This document shows positions 48,785 through 62,164 of a stretch of DNA of 64,000 nt, in pieces; position 1 is the first letter of the stretch, and each line of letters begins with the position of its first letter. A program made the position numbers and the translations under genes. Source of the DNA: Dreissena polymorpha (Eukaryota; Mollusca; Bivalvia; Myida; Dreissenidae); contig NC_068366.1 in NCBI RefSeq assembly GCF_020536995.1, positions 67,891,714 through 67,955,713 on the forward strand. Direction: 5' to 3'. The notes under the pieces are model-generated. The model ran no database searches and was not told the origin of the DNA. It was given only the letters and a program-made list of their open reading frames with translations.

Positions 48785-49555
48785 ATTTGTAGAAAACAAG
48801 GGCTGTTTGTAAAACATGCATGCCCCCCATATGGGCTGTCCGTTGTAGTGGCAGCCATTGTGTGAATACGATTTTTGTCACTGTGACCTTGACCTTTGAC
48901 CTAGTGACCTGAAAATCAAAAGGGGTCATCTGCGAGTCACGATCAATGTACCCATGAAGTGTCATGATCCTAGGCAAAAGCGTTCTTGAGTTATCATCCG
49001 AAAATCATTTTACTATTTCGGGTCACCGTGACCTTGACCTTTGACCTCGTGACCTCAAAATCAATAGGGTCATCTGCAAGTCATGATCAATCTACCTATG
49101 AAGTTTCATGATCCAAGGCGTATGCGTTCTTGAGTTATCATCCAAAAACCATTTTACTATTTCGGGTCACCGTGACCTTGACCTTTGACATAGTGACCTC
49201 AAAATCAAAAGGGGTCATCTGCGAGTCATGATCAATCTACCCATGAAGTTTCATGATCCTAGGCGTATGCGTTCTTGAGTTATCATCCGGAAACCATTTT
49301 ACTATTTCTGGTCACCGTGACCTTGACCTTTGACCTAGTGACCTCAAAATCAATAGGGGTCATCTGCGAGTCATGATCAATGTACCTATGAAGTTTTATG
49401 ATCCTAGGCCCAAGCGTTCTTGAGTTATTGTCTGACAACCACCTAGTGGACGGACCGACCGACAGACCGACCGACAGACCGACCGACAGACCGACCGACA
49501 GACCGACATGAGCAAAGCAATATACCCCCTCTTCTTCGAAGGGGGGCATAAAAAC
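48785..49555. repeat. tandem array, about 4 x 146 bp, with perfect DR1-type TGACCTTTGACCT
   Basis: Units near 48870, 49004, 49151 and 49296 each hold GTCACCGTGACCTTGACC or a variant, CAAAATCAA-AGGGGTCATC, TGATCAAT-TACC and CGTTCTTGAGTTAT. TGACCTTTGACCT is exact at 48890, 49035 and 49324, with one mismatch at 49179. The array ends with (GACCGACA)n at 49448-49508 and the CCCCCTCTTCTTCGAAGGGG hairpin. Confidence 0.85.
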
Positions 49556-50790
49556 TAAGAGGATTGCCAGTAGTATTACAAACAAATAAAACTATGTATT
49601 TAAAACTGATAATATTGTCTTTGTGAAATTAATCTGCAGATTTATAAGCCCATCATTCTCAATTATTAAATCAAATACAACTGATAGATTTACCATGCCA
49701 ACACATTGTTTAAAACAATTATCATAATACTTGTTTTCCTCAATAAAAAAACAACTTATTTCGTATTCATTTAAAATTAATAATTTTTTTCAAATCTCAA
49801 GATAGTATGACCTGGAGATAATAAGATATTTGTGTGGAGTGTGTCCTTCAGCTTATCAGTTACTGTGTTACTGATTGTAATCTAATAAACCGTGGGTGAC
49901 TGTGCTCTCTAGGGGTCTAAGGTGACAAAATAAGATAAGACTGGATGCATGTATTTAAGAGGGCATAAGGCACTATTTGGATTTTTTTATATTAATAAAT
50001 GACATTAAATAAAAATGGAAACTAACAAACTAACAGCTCATAGATTATGGGCATTCAATAGTGGTGATATTATATTGTTAGTAAAACAACAACTGCATTA
50101 ATTTATCAAAAAGAAACTTAACACATAAAATTGTCTATTTGGTATCTGAAAAATCTTTTCTTGCTGAAATTGTGATGTACACACCATCAATGCATTCGGT
50201 AACGTAATATCCCATATTTCTACGAATTCACTGATGGTATTGACACAACCTACATGTATCTGTAACAATAATAAATATTAATAATAATTATAATGCGAAA
50301 AAGTTTCCATCGTAGATTTTCATTTACAAGTAATTGATCGCCTGATAATAAAGGCCAATTTGGTGCAGTCACACCAGCAACCAGTATTCCATTTCCATTC
50401 TGGGACCAGGGTCAATGTAAATTGTTTCGGTGGTGACAATACAATATAGGTGGAGCTTAAATTAGGTACTTTGGTTGACCCACATGGCACAAGACCATGT
50501 CAACTTATGTTTTTCAGTGAGTCAGAGATTAATGCATAGAATTAAGCTCTTAATATTGAAAATTCTTCCCACATTTTGAGTCTTAACTGCAGGAGCTCCA
50601 GGTCAACACATTGTCATAAGCATGATAATACATATTCATCATCACACACTGTCATGTAATTATTCAGGTGAGGAAGGAACTTAGAAATAAAATATATGCA
50701 CACATGCACACAATTGTTCACAACCTGTGGCTTTCAAGCCTAAAAGATGCAGCAGACGTAAACCTCCTCAGGTGTGGATAAATGGGCTCT
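49556..50790. other. no gene recognised
   Basis: AT-rich sequence. No open frame longer than 60 codons and no repeat family identified. Confidence 0.5.
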
Positions 50791-52326
50791 AGGAGAAGTG
50801 CCCCCCCCCCCCCCCGGAGAACTTTTTTTATAGGGCGGAGAACTGCCCCCCTGCTGATTAATATGGGGCGGAGGACTGCCCCCCTGTCAGAATTGATGAC
50901 CCGGAGAAGTGCCCCCTAATTAAAGAAATTTCGCGGCGATATATAAAGCGAGTATTATAATGACAATAACGCCAGTAACTTTCTTGCTATTATAACTGGA
51001 AATTGAGTGAAATTTCAAAAGTAATATAATATAAAGTTGTACAAGTAATAAAAGTTATAAAACGGCAAAAAAATACCTGCCTCGGCATGGACGTCGCCAT
51101 CTTGATAATCACGTGATTTTCGTCTATGTGAACAAAGAAAAACAAATCACTTTTTGCTAATAAAAAGTTTTCGCGGCTGAATTATTTGATATTTTCCCCG
51201 TAATTAAAACAAACAATTAGCATGCAATTTAATCCATCCTTATGCAAGCTGAAAACAATAATTGATTTTTTGGGTTTCGCCAATTACGGATTTGGACGGT
51301 TCAATATAATAAACCCGTATGCGGCTTTATTCAAAGCTAACAAGTTCTTAACAATTAAGGTCGGTCCGGCCTACCAATTAAAAGATCGCGGTGCTTATCG
51401 TTAACGGTAACAAGTTCTCTGCCTGCCTAATTAGCTGCTAATTAAAGCAACAGTTACCTATTTTGTTTGTTTGGCATGTCGACATGATCTGCTATGAATG
51501 TATGTTTTGAACGTTTATGTAAGCATGTATATATTTTTTAATGTATGTCTGAATGTATGTATGTATGATTGTAACTGTGAATGTATGTATGCATGTAATG
51601 TGTGTATTTATGTATGTTATTTTGTATGTCACATGAATTAACTAAACAACATAAATAAATTGATTATAAATTCGACTTCACTTCACTTTTTTCTTCAAGT
51701 CAGCTAAATTATTGCCTTTGCTTTGCCTATTAATTTACTTTTTTATACGTAAATTTACGTGTTTTTTTTCATGGGTCAATACTATTTTTATAATGTAAAT
51801 TAATTCCGATGTAACTTTTCCTCCATATGTACTGAGTTGCACGTCTATATTTAGTTTCGACACATGGCCAGTATTAACACGCACGCGTTTCCTGTGTGGA
51901 TCTCGACTATGTTTCGCGCTCTTATTAAAACACGACTTTTACATGGCTTTCATGTATAGTGAGTGGTGCAGATGCGTACCAAGGGCCTTAAACAGTATTA
52001 TCACATGCCTCTAGACAATTTGTGTTATTCAGTTCGATAAATTGAAATTAAATTGTTACCGGATAAAATGTGTACGGCGATAACGTAAAATTACCCGTAA
52101 GTATTGTTTTCACTACGTAACTAATAACTAATATGACACCGGGGGGGGGGGGCAGTTCTCCGCCCCTACAGATTTGATGGGGTGGCAGATATCCGCCTAC
52201 TAAATTCTGACAGGGGGGCATCTTTCCGCCCCTACCGATTTGATGGGGGGCACCTCTCCGCCACCTTTAAAATAAGAGGGCAGTTCTCCGGGGGGCAGTT
52301 CTCCGGGGGGGGGCGCTTCTCCGGAT
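50791..52326. mobile_element. 1.5-kb element with inverted terminal arrays of GGAGAACTGCCCCC
   Basis: The left end (50791-50930) holds five units of the type GGCGGAGAACTGCCCCCC, including a 16-base C run. The right end (52139-52326) holds about seven units in reverse (GGGGGGCAGTTCTCC). Spacer words are shared between ends (CTGTCAGAATT). The AT-rich interior has one 60-codon frame at 51222 without motifs and a (TATG)n-like stretch near 51540-51640. No transposase. Termini made of minisatellite units fit no superfamily I can name. Confidence 0.6.
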
Positions 52327-52658
52327 ACCGAAAAAATGATGTTCAATAAATTTAAAATTTAAAATAATCTACAGTAGATACACTTGATTAACCACACAGA
52401 CGAGATCTACAGTACTGTAATGACACTGAATTGCACTTAAGTATGTGAATAATTTTATCATTGTTCAATTAATGGATTTTTTTTAAACATTTGACCAACA
52501 AAATTTTTGTTGTAGTAAATACATACAATACCAACAAAAAAAATCAATTATAAAAGTGGATCACATTCATTAAGGGGGCAGGGGATATATTTTTGCCCAA
52601 ATTTCAAGTTCCGAAAGGCCGCAAACAGTCAAATACATTTCATCAAAACAGAAAGTGA

Positions 52659-53099
52659 CGCTTGATTGGTCATTGTCGGCTCGGGTACTACTTACATGTA
52701 CCCAGTGTACTCTTAAGTATACTTACATGTACCCCGGGTACGGTAAATATACTTAATCGTACCCGGGAAATTTAACGCTAAATCGGTCGTTGTCAGCTAT
52801 TTTTTGGAATTAATTATATTTACATATATGTCAATTTTCTGTAAAATAGCATCTATATTATCGAAACTCATACTCAAAAAGCATGTTGATGCAGATTTTT
52901 AAAAAAGAGAAGTTTTATTTAAGATAATCGGTTGCGCGTTTTACGACATCGGATTTGGGGCGGAAATACTTGGGTACAGTCTTATATCGACCGGGTACGA
53001 TTAAGTATACTTAAGAGTACCTGGGGTACATGTAAGTATACTTAAGAGTACCCGGGGTACATGTAAGTAGTACCCGAGCCGACAATGACCAAATGAGCG
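52659..53099. mobile_element. MITE-like element with long inverted ends (GGTCATTGTCGGCTCGGGTA)
   Basis: About 75-90 bases at each end are reverse complements, starting TTGGTCATTGTCGGCTCGGG and continuing through TACTTACATGTACCC and repeated TAAGTATACTTAAGAGTACC words that are themselves palindromic. The core is about 200 bases and AT-rich. Perfect pairing over long stretches suggests a young element. Confidence 0.75.
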
Positions 53100-53307
53100 A
53101 AAGTGACACAAGATCGCCTATTTGTGTCAGTGTCATAACATAGCGCTAAGGCAACATGCATTGAAAATACAACCAAAGAGAAGGCCGGCTTCTTCACTTG
53201 TGAAACTATTGCCCTTGATCTTCCCCCAGGAGCGAGACAATTCACCCCCAAGACAATTCACCCCCAGGAAACAATTCACCCCCTAGACAATTCACCCCTG
53301 CTCCCTG

Positions 53308-54988
53308 AACAATTTTTTTTGTTCTTTTGCTGTTTGTTTAGGATTTAGTAATTACAAATATCTGTTTTCTAAGGATAGTTATTTGTATTCTTTTTTTTTT
53401 ATGAAGTTCTAATAAAAGCATATTAAGCTGTTCTCATAATTTCTTTTTTTTTCATAAAATTACTTGCAATTGAAACATAACTGTGCCTTTTATCTATTGA
53501 TGTTTGTTTTTATTATTAACAATATCTTATTATTAACAATATCTTATTATTGTTTTTATGTCATTAAATAATTAATTATGTGTTTTTGTTTTATTTAAGA
53601 TTGTTTTTATTCATTAAAACAGTTTATATTTGTAAAAAGTGTATAAATAAATAATAATGGTATTGGATACATTATTTGGAAATAATCTAATGTTTTTTAT
53701 TTGATAAGTTATGCAATATTTCGAAATTTTCATAAAATTACTATATTTATTTTTAAATGGGAAATATAATAATAAAATATTTGTCACATAATCAGTCAAC
53801 AAAGTAACAACACCTAAAAACAACCCTTTTCACACCCATAAAGGTATCAATAAACAGATAATCTGTCAGGCATTTAGAGCTGATGAGGGTACTGATTATC
53901 TCGTGGTAGATAAGGAAGGTTATTACTGATTGGGGTTGCTTAGAGATAAGGCTGTAGTATGGAATGAGTTAACATACTGTATGATTGAAGTGGACTTGAA
54001 TTGAGTAAATTTTTTGTAAAAAGTACATTACATTTCAAAACATTTTTAAGAGGAGCATACTAGCGGTATAAAAGTAGATTTAATAAATCATGAGGTATTC
54101 GTGTATAAGTAGCATTTTAAAAATTATAACATAAAATGTTGTGAATTACTGGATTTGAAATGCATACTGATAATTGCAGACTAAAATATGTTTCAATACA
54201 GAACATTACAAAACACAACTTCTATTACTCATCCTTCAATGAGAGAAAATCCAACAACTTAATGGATAATAAGAATAAAAATAATTATTTTTTAATGAAA
54301 CACTTATGTTTATAGGCAGTTAAATAAAAATAATAATCAAAATATCAGGTGAACAAAAATGGAATTTTTTAATACAATACCAGGTCTTAGAATTGCCCAG
54401 CCCAACATAATTATTTGTCAATGTGTGTAACTGAAATCTTTGTTTATCTATTTTGACACTTTGATAAAGCCTTGTCAGGGGTGTGAATGCTTGATTGTAA
54501 TACCCATTAATAGAACGCTTCCAACCAGATTAAATTTCCTTTCTTTAATTAAGGTTTTCTTATCAATTAAACCATTATATTTTATTAAATTAATTATCCC
54601 ATCTATCATGAATAAATAAGTAATTGTCATAATGTAAAATTCTAAGAATTAAATGAAACTAATTAATCAACTTCAATATTTGACAAAGTACTTAAAATAA
54701 TAAAATAGTAACCTAATAATATTAATTAAATCCAATGCACAAATATTATAAATACAAAATACTTAATTTGTTTCAATTTTATCAGTGATTCATTTTGAAA
54801 ACTACATCAATGAGTCCCTGGGACTGGCATATTTTGAATCAATGGGTCCAAACTGAAAACAATGGGTCCCAGATTGTGTCTTTGTAAATTCGTTACAAAT
54901 AATATACTTAACATGATACGCCTTAGCCAGGGGCTCTTTTATGCAATTTAACAGCTAAAAAAAGAAATAGGTTTATAGCAAGTCAAAT
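53308..54988. other. no gene recognised; first copy of a dispersed 175-bp repeat
   Basis: The segment 53786-53962 (GAGCTGATGAGGGTACTGAT, AAGGCTGTAGTATGGAAT) recurs at 61553-61721. A short repeat TTATTATTAACAATATC is doubled at 53510-53545. Otherwise very AT-rich. Confidence 0.55.
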
Positions 54989-55512
54989 CTTTATTTGTTT
55001 TACTTTAAATAACAAACAGTGAAACATATATCAACTTAAACAGAGAACTTTTAACTTATTTTACAATTTGGACTGACTAGAGTTTAAATAAATTGGAGGA
55101 CTAGTGTTAATTATTTTTTGGTCAAAATTATCCCTTTCAAACGGTGTGACAAAAGACAATATCTTCTTTGGTCAAAAGGTTTAAACCTTCAATAAATATT
55201 TAGTGTAACAACACTTATTCTGTATTTAAGGTGTATAGCCTTCTCGCCTTTCTTTATTTGTTTTACTTTAAATAACAAACAGTGAAACATATATCATCTT
55301 AAACAGAGAACTTTTAACTTATTTAACAATTTGGACTGACTAGAGTTTTAATAAATTTGAGGACTAGTGTTAATAATTTTTTGGTCAAAATTATCCTTTT
55401 CAAACAGTGTGACAAAAGACAATATCTTCTTTGGTCAAAGGTTTAAACCTTCAATAAATATTTAGTGTAACAACACTCATTCTGTATTTAAGGTGTATAG
55501 CCATCTTGCCTT
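54989..55512. repeat. tandem duplication, 2 x 263 bp
   Basis: CTTTATTTGTTTTACTTTAA begins both units, at 54989 and 55252. The copies remain about 95 percent alike through GGTGTATAGCC, so the duplication is recent. Confidence 0.9.
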
Positions 55513-57391
55513 GTTTTTTCTTCAAACAGGGAGAGCTTTTTCCATAAATTCATCCCTGACAAAATTGCACAACTTCACTCTCATAAGTTTGTCTTGGTTC
55601 CCTACAGTTATACTGTTCCTGCATTTGGTCAAGACCTTATTCTGTACATAAAAACCCCTCTCACATCCTGCAGTATGAACAGCAGAAGTGTGTGTTGTGA
55701 TATGTACTTACATTCTACGTTACATAGGACGAATGCTGTACGATCTGCATCACTATTATGTATGTACCGTATACAAATAAAAGATGCTATTTATTTCAGA
55801 ACTTGCTCATTTTTAATTGTCACTTTAGAAAAAACAACAATGATCAATTAATCCAGAAAATTATAATGACATCGCTTTACAATATAACTGTCTGCGCTCA
55901 CAACAGACGAACACAAAATGTGTTTTATCCGCCGTTTATTCTTCACATTGAACCACATGTTTTACATCGAGGCTGCGTTATCGATAAATATCTACACACT
56001 GAGCGAGTTTAAATTGTTTAGGATCAATTTTGAAAACCTTTTTGGATGGCATTTTCTTTGTTTACCGTCCGGGACAACAAATTAAACGTCCAATGAACTT
56101 TTAATAAAACGCCGTAACTGATTGGATAATTGATATATTTCAACCAATCAAAATACGCGTATTACATTCTGAATGTAGTAATGTTACTTCCGTTCTACTT
56201 TTCAAAACAGTGTTAACATGTGTTTCGCTTATCTCCACGAATCGAACTCTGTATCATGCACAACTTTGACGATGTTGAAAATCGGACTTTTTAAACAATG
56301 CGCCCAGAGTACGTATATGTTTGAGAATGATGCGTCCCCAGAAAAAACGTGCGTCTGGCACGCGGGACGCACATCAAAATGAATCACTGATTTTATATGT
56401 TGTAACACAGTTTATAGAAAAAACTATGTCATCTTTCATTTACATACTACATTTATTATCTTCACATCATAATTGTGCTACAAAGTCAAAATTATAACCC
56501 AAAACATCTGTTCACAACTTACATACATCCCGTAAATTTTCAGACCAATTCCGGGACATTTAGCTCAATTTTCCGGGACTTTTCCGATTTTCCGGGACAT
56601 GTATATATATATATATATAGCGATATAGATAGACATAATATATATGCATTTTGGGTACGCATTTTTTTCACATTGTAAATTGCTAAGTTCGAAAGCCTAT
56701 CCGAAAAACACTACATCTATAACACGTCAAAATAAACATGCGTTACTAGATACAAGCCACGTGTTTTTCGTGTTAGAAAAGAGCGCCAAATTGCTTGTGT
56801 GTACATGTCACGTCATCTGCATGAAAGGCGTGCGCATATCCACGCCTGCATAAAAACTTGAAAGCGCATTTGTTACTATTTAAAGATGTGATAAAATAAC
56901 GTTGAATCCGGGCGGTTTTTTCCCCACTGAACACGGGTTAATGGCCTGACGTGATGTTCATGTTTTTATTCAACACAAAATACACCCACACTTTCCATGC
57001 GACGTTCTACTTGTCTGCATAATTTTCGCGTGCTTTTTATTGATCAAAGGATAAAGCACTGTTTATTTGAAGCTAGTATTTGTTAATGTCGCGTAAGCAT
57101 TACAATTCGGAAGCGTGTTTCGGATTACATATTGAATAATGCGCATTTAAGAATCGAACGAAACATTTACAGTTGTGCTTAATTAATTCAACAAACTGCA
57201 ATAAAATGACACGCGTATGAAAATTACGTCATTCATCTGCATGATCTTACTGCAGGTACAGGTATGACAGCTTACGAGTGTTGTCGCTCATTCAAAGGGT
57301 GCGCCAACAAACTGCCATATAATCAGTATACAAGTATTCAAGCCAATTAACAACCACATTAAACAATGCCGCCTTTCTGATTGACTGCGAA
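55513..57391. other. no gene recognised; CCGGGACA cluster
   Basis: At 56541-56602 TTCCGGGACATTT, TTCCGGGACTTTT and TTCCGGGACATG occur in series. Related words recur in each 747-bp unit downstream. A (TA)n tract follows at about 56600. The 84-85-codon frames near 55.6-56.0 kb lack motifs. Confidence 0.5.
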
Positions 57392-59631
57392 TGTGAGACT
57401 ATCGATATGATAAGAGGACCCTTGTTAATTGATTGATTTTGACACGTGGGCTAGAGTAGTCACCTATTTGGGTAGGCATTGCCATGCAGACGCTGCGGAT
57501 TAGTGGGAACACAGATTCGAGGTGCAGTTAAGCCTTAGATAAGGTACATGTATATATGGATTTTGTAAAATCCGGGACATTTGACAGATTTCTGGACTGC
57601 AGGACATGTACTTCATAAATCCGGGACAATGCTGGACAATCCAGGACGTATGGCATGTATGACAACTTATGTTAAAATATGAAAAGCAAATGACAATACA
57701 ATCTCATATAAAAATATAGCTAAAGAAACTTCAGCGTACAGTTTATAGTATTGACTTACCTGTACGCTGAAGCTAACCCCGTATCGAAAGTCAACCAGAG
57801 TCGTAACATATTTATGTCACGCTATAAACCAAAGAAAGCTCATTTTCTTGGATACATTTCTACATATATTGGTGGATGAATATAAATTACTGCATCGAGG
57901 AATATTTTAAGGTTCAAATGTTTCAAATGCATCTTACAATAGATGAAAATAACTCTCATCAGTCTGAAATTCACAATTTCGACGCCATTGTCGCTTTGTC
58001 ACGTGACGAGTTTTCATTTGGATACTTTGGGATCGACCTTGACATTTTATGCTGAAATTGTAATCATTACTTTCGTTTTCTGAAATCTATTATTTGTGAT
58101 TAACAACTTACGTCTGGTGGATTATAAAACTGATTTCATGTGAGACTATCGATATGATAAGAGGACCCCTGTTAATTGATTGCTTTTGACACGTGGGCTA
58201 GAGTAGTCACCTATTTGGGTAGGCATTGCCATGCAGACGCTGCGGATTAGTGGGAACACAGATTCGAAGTGCAGTTAAGCCTTAGATAAGGTACATGTAT
58301 ATATGGATTTTGTAAAATCCGGGACATTTGACAGATTTCCGGGACTGCAGGACATGTGCTTCATTTCCGGGTCAATCCTGGACAATCCGGGACGTATGGC
58401 ATGTATGACAACTTATGTTAAAATATGAAAAGCAAATGACAATACAATCTCATATAAAAATATAGCCAAAGAAACTTCAGCGTACAGTTTATAGTATTGA
58501 CATACCTGTACGCTGAAGCTAACCCCGTATCGAAAGTCAACCAGAGTCGTAACATATTTATGTCACGCTATAAACCAAAGAAAGCTCATTTTCTTGGATA
58601 CATTTCTACATATATTGGTGGATGAATATAAATTACTGCATCGAGGAATATTTTAAGGTTCAAATGTTTCAAATGCATCTTACAATAGATGAAAATAACT
58701 CTCATCAGTCTGAAATTCACAATTTCGACGCCATTGTCGCTTTGTCACGTGACGAGTTTTCATTTGGATACTTTGGGATCGACCTTGACATTTTATGCTG
58801 AAATTGTAATCATTACTTTCGTTTTCTGAAATCTATTATTTGTGATTAACAACTTACGTCTGGTGGATTATAAAACTGATTTCATGTGAGACTATCGATA
58901 TAATAAGAGGACCCCTGTTAATTGATTGCTTTTGACACGTGGGCTAGAGTAGTCACCTATTTGGGTAGGCATTGCCATGCAGACGCTGCGGATTAGTGGG
59001 AACACAGATTCGAGGTGCAGTTAAGCCTCAGATAAGGTACATGTATATATGGATTTTGTAAAATCCGGGACATTTGACAGATTTCCGGGACTGCAGGACA
59101 TGTGCTTCATTTCCGGGACAATCCTGGACAATCCGGGACGTATGGCATGTATGACAACTTATGTTAAAATATGAAAAGCAAATGACAATACAATCTCATA
59201 TAAAAATATAGCCAAAGAAACTTCAGCGTACAGTTTATAGTATTGACATACCTGTACGCTGAAGCTAACCCCGTATCGAAAGTCAACCAGAGTCGTAACA
59301 TATTTATGTCACGCTATAAATCAAAGAAAGCTCATTTTCTTGGATACATTTCTACATATATTGGTGGATGAATATAAATTACTGCATCGAGGAATATTTT
59401 AAGGTTCAACTGTTTCAAATGCATCTTACAATAGATGAAAATAACTCTCATCAGTCTGAAATTCACAATTTCGACGCCATTGTCGCTTTGTCACGTGACG
59501 AGTTTTCATTTAGATACTTTGGGATCGACCTTGACATTTTATGCTGAAATTGTAAACATTACTTTCGTTTTCTGAAATCTATTATTTGTGATTAACAACT
59601 TACGTCTGGTGGATTATAAAACTGATTTCAT
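57392..59631. repeat. tandem array, 3 x about 747 bp, near-identical units
   Basis: Units start at 57392, 58139 and 58885 (TGTGAGACTATCGATAT) and end at 59631. They differ by a handful of substitutions and one or two short indels, about 97-98 percent identity. Each has a TCCGGGACATTTGACAGATT cluster and a perfect 13-bp hairpin, CTTCAGCGTACAG with CTGTACGCTGAAG. No unit has an ORF over 60 codons. Confidence 0.93.
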
Positions 59632-60230
59632 TGTGAATCAGGTATTTTTATATAATATTCACTTTGACTATTGACACTACAATTTGTTTACAAAATAAGC
59701 CAGAATAATTAAAATACCGGGAAATGTCATTCTGAATTTGAAAACACTTGAGCACATGGTTTGTTACTAAAAATGGAAATAACGTCATATGACCGTGAAA
59801 TCTCGGGAGATTCGCATTTCAAGAAAGTCTGTCACATCGCTGTTTTTCTCGATATGTAAGAGCAGAATAGATACATTTTAAATGTTTAAGATAGTATTTT
59901 GTGAAAGAATATATCAGTTAAATGTGAAAAATGTCAATCTTTCCAATCAAGTGGTTGATTTGGGCCAACAACTGCATTTAAAAGCTGTTTTGGACCGGTC
60001 TTTGTTAACTGTCCACTTTTCGGGAATTTCTGGTTGACTTTCCTAATGGGGTTTGTCCATAACTATAAAGTCGCGCCAGTCAAAAATCATAAAAAGCGAC
60101 ATTTAAAGTTATGGTAGCCAGAACTAATAAAAATATGGGGGTGAATTGTCTTGGGGGTGAACTGTCCAAGGAAATCAAATTCTGGAGTGAATTGTCCAGG
60201 GGATGAATTGTCTTGGGGGTAAATTGTCTG

Positions 60231-62164
60231 ACACCCTTTCCCCCACCCACCTAATTTTTAATGAAAAATTGAGAAATTTGACCCATTTCATGGCATGCAA
60301 AGTACATTCAAACAGAATGCAATTCTAGTTTTGGCTACATTACTCATTAATTTCAACCACGTGCTGTGTTTATTTACCTAGAAGTCTTTAGATTTTTCAC
60401 AATTTACCTTCAAAGTTCTGTTCTGTTTTTGCAGCGTGAAATATTGACCTTCGCCAAAAGTGAAAACCTCCTTTTTGAAGATCCAAAATATCCTTGCAAG
60501 GGAGCTGTCGCTAGTTTCAATGTTTTATTTTTACAATATTTTGAGACATTCTTTCTTAAACCTAGCACAAGAAATACCTTTTATAAATTCCTTATCGATT
60601 TTTAAAGACCATAGGTTACCCATACACTAAAGATATGTAATTTTTCCCCTTTTCACTGATATGTGCCCGGTACGACTAAAGTGCGTATATTACTCATATT
60701 CGCGAAAGGGGCGAATATCAACAGATATCGGCTGTTTTAAAATGATATCGGCAGTTTTTAAATGGTTTTCTAAAAATTTTTGACGTGAAAATTCTTCTAT
60801 GAATATAATTCTTCCTAATGTATTTATTCTGTTAAGATCGAGTGAACATTTAAGTAGTTTTTCGTGACATTTCTGAAATGTCTATGTAGTCTTTGTAGTG
60901 CTCTTTTTCCGCGTTCATGTTTTGTTTTTGTTAATTATTTGTATTCTAAATTCTATTTTCTATTTAATTGTTATAAATTTTATATGAGCTTATAGTTTTT
61001 TACTTTTTTAATAAGCTATGAAAGATTTTGAAATGTTCATACGTTAGTATGTTAAAGTGATATTATAGGAATATTACAGTTTATAGGTGTCTAGCGCAAC
61101 TGTTGTTTATTTTTGCTGTTTTCACTTCATATACACTTATATTTGTTAATGCAGCATCAACATACTAAAACAATATCCAGGAAAGAGAAAATAATGCATT
61201 TGAATATCAACCGTAGTTTCGTTTTGACAACTGACGACACACAAGATTCGATTTACGATGTGAATCTAAATTTAGTTTTAGTGCAGATTCGTTCATACGA
61301 CACAAATACACTATTTTGTTGTACGGATCATTTCGGCTTAGAGGACTGGGTGAGTCATGTAAAATATCGATTATAATATATACTTTTTATAAACAACTGG
61401 TAGCAAGATGAGTTGCAGATAATTGGTCAGTTACCACATTTAAACTAACTCTTTTGACCTGTTAATTATGTTCAGCTCAAGTCAACAGTGAAACATGCCA
61501 ATAATATCACTTTAATTGTTAATTTGGAATTGTAATAATAAACCATATGTCACCTAATAAGTCAACAAAGTAACAATACCTGAAAACACCATATCCTATT
61601 TCCCGCCCCTAAAATTACAATAAACAGCTAATCTGTCAGTCATTCAGAGCTGATGAGGGTACTGATTATCGAGGGGTAGATAAGGCTATTACTGATAGGG
61701 GTTGCCTAGAAATAAGGCTGTAGTATGGAATACTTAAATAAATATTTTAATTTGTCATGCTTTACAATTTTATATTTAATTAATTAATGTAGAACCGTAA
61801 CTCATGTTCACATTTTAATAATGTTGGGAATTTTTATTAAATTATTAATTAAATACACATCTGATTCTGTAAAATTGTATTATGACTGATTATTATTGTA
61901 AAATTAATAATCTTTTCTTACAACAATGTTTAAATACATGTAGGTATGATAATCATATATACGCGGTTTATATGATATTAAGCTATACGTATTTGTACTC
62001 ACGTTAACATTATTGTTATACGTTTTTTTACTTATAATTGTGTGCGCAATAAGTTTTCCATAGGTAACGGGATCTTCATTAATTGTTATATGACAAATTA
62101 TTAAATGCTTAATAATTCATAGTTCTATCAGTCTAAATGTCCTATTCATTAAATTACAATATTA
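60231..62164. other. no gene recognised; second copy of the dispersed 175-bp repeat
   Basis: The segment 61553-61721 repeats that at 53786-53962 in direct orientation. The plus-strand frames at 60366 (79 codons) and 61113 (87 codons) have no recognisable motifs or splice context. Confidence 0.5.

Larger units (their letters stand above)
53236..60230. mobile_element. candidate 7-kb element with inverted terminal arrays of GACAATTCACCCCC
   Basis: The left array (53236-53307) has four units of the type AGACAATTCACCCCCA. The right array (60138-60230) has five in reverse (GGGGGTGAATTGTC). The outermost parts align as inverted repeats (GACAATT-ACCCCCAAGACAA on both). The 6.8-kb interior has no long ORF but holds a 263-bp duplication, CCGGGACA clusters and the 3 x 747-bp array. 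Either it is one large non-autonomous element or two unrelated array insertions facing each other. A single element is inference. Confidence 0.42.

Noticed and set aside
55690-55770. Possible minus-strand 33-nt exon (RTAFVLCNVE) with GTAAGT donor
   Set aside because: A single short candidate with no homologous protein sequence and no neighbours in phase.
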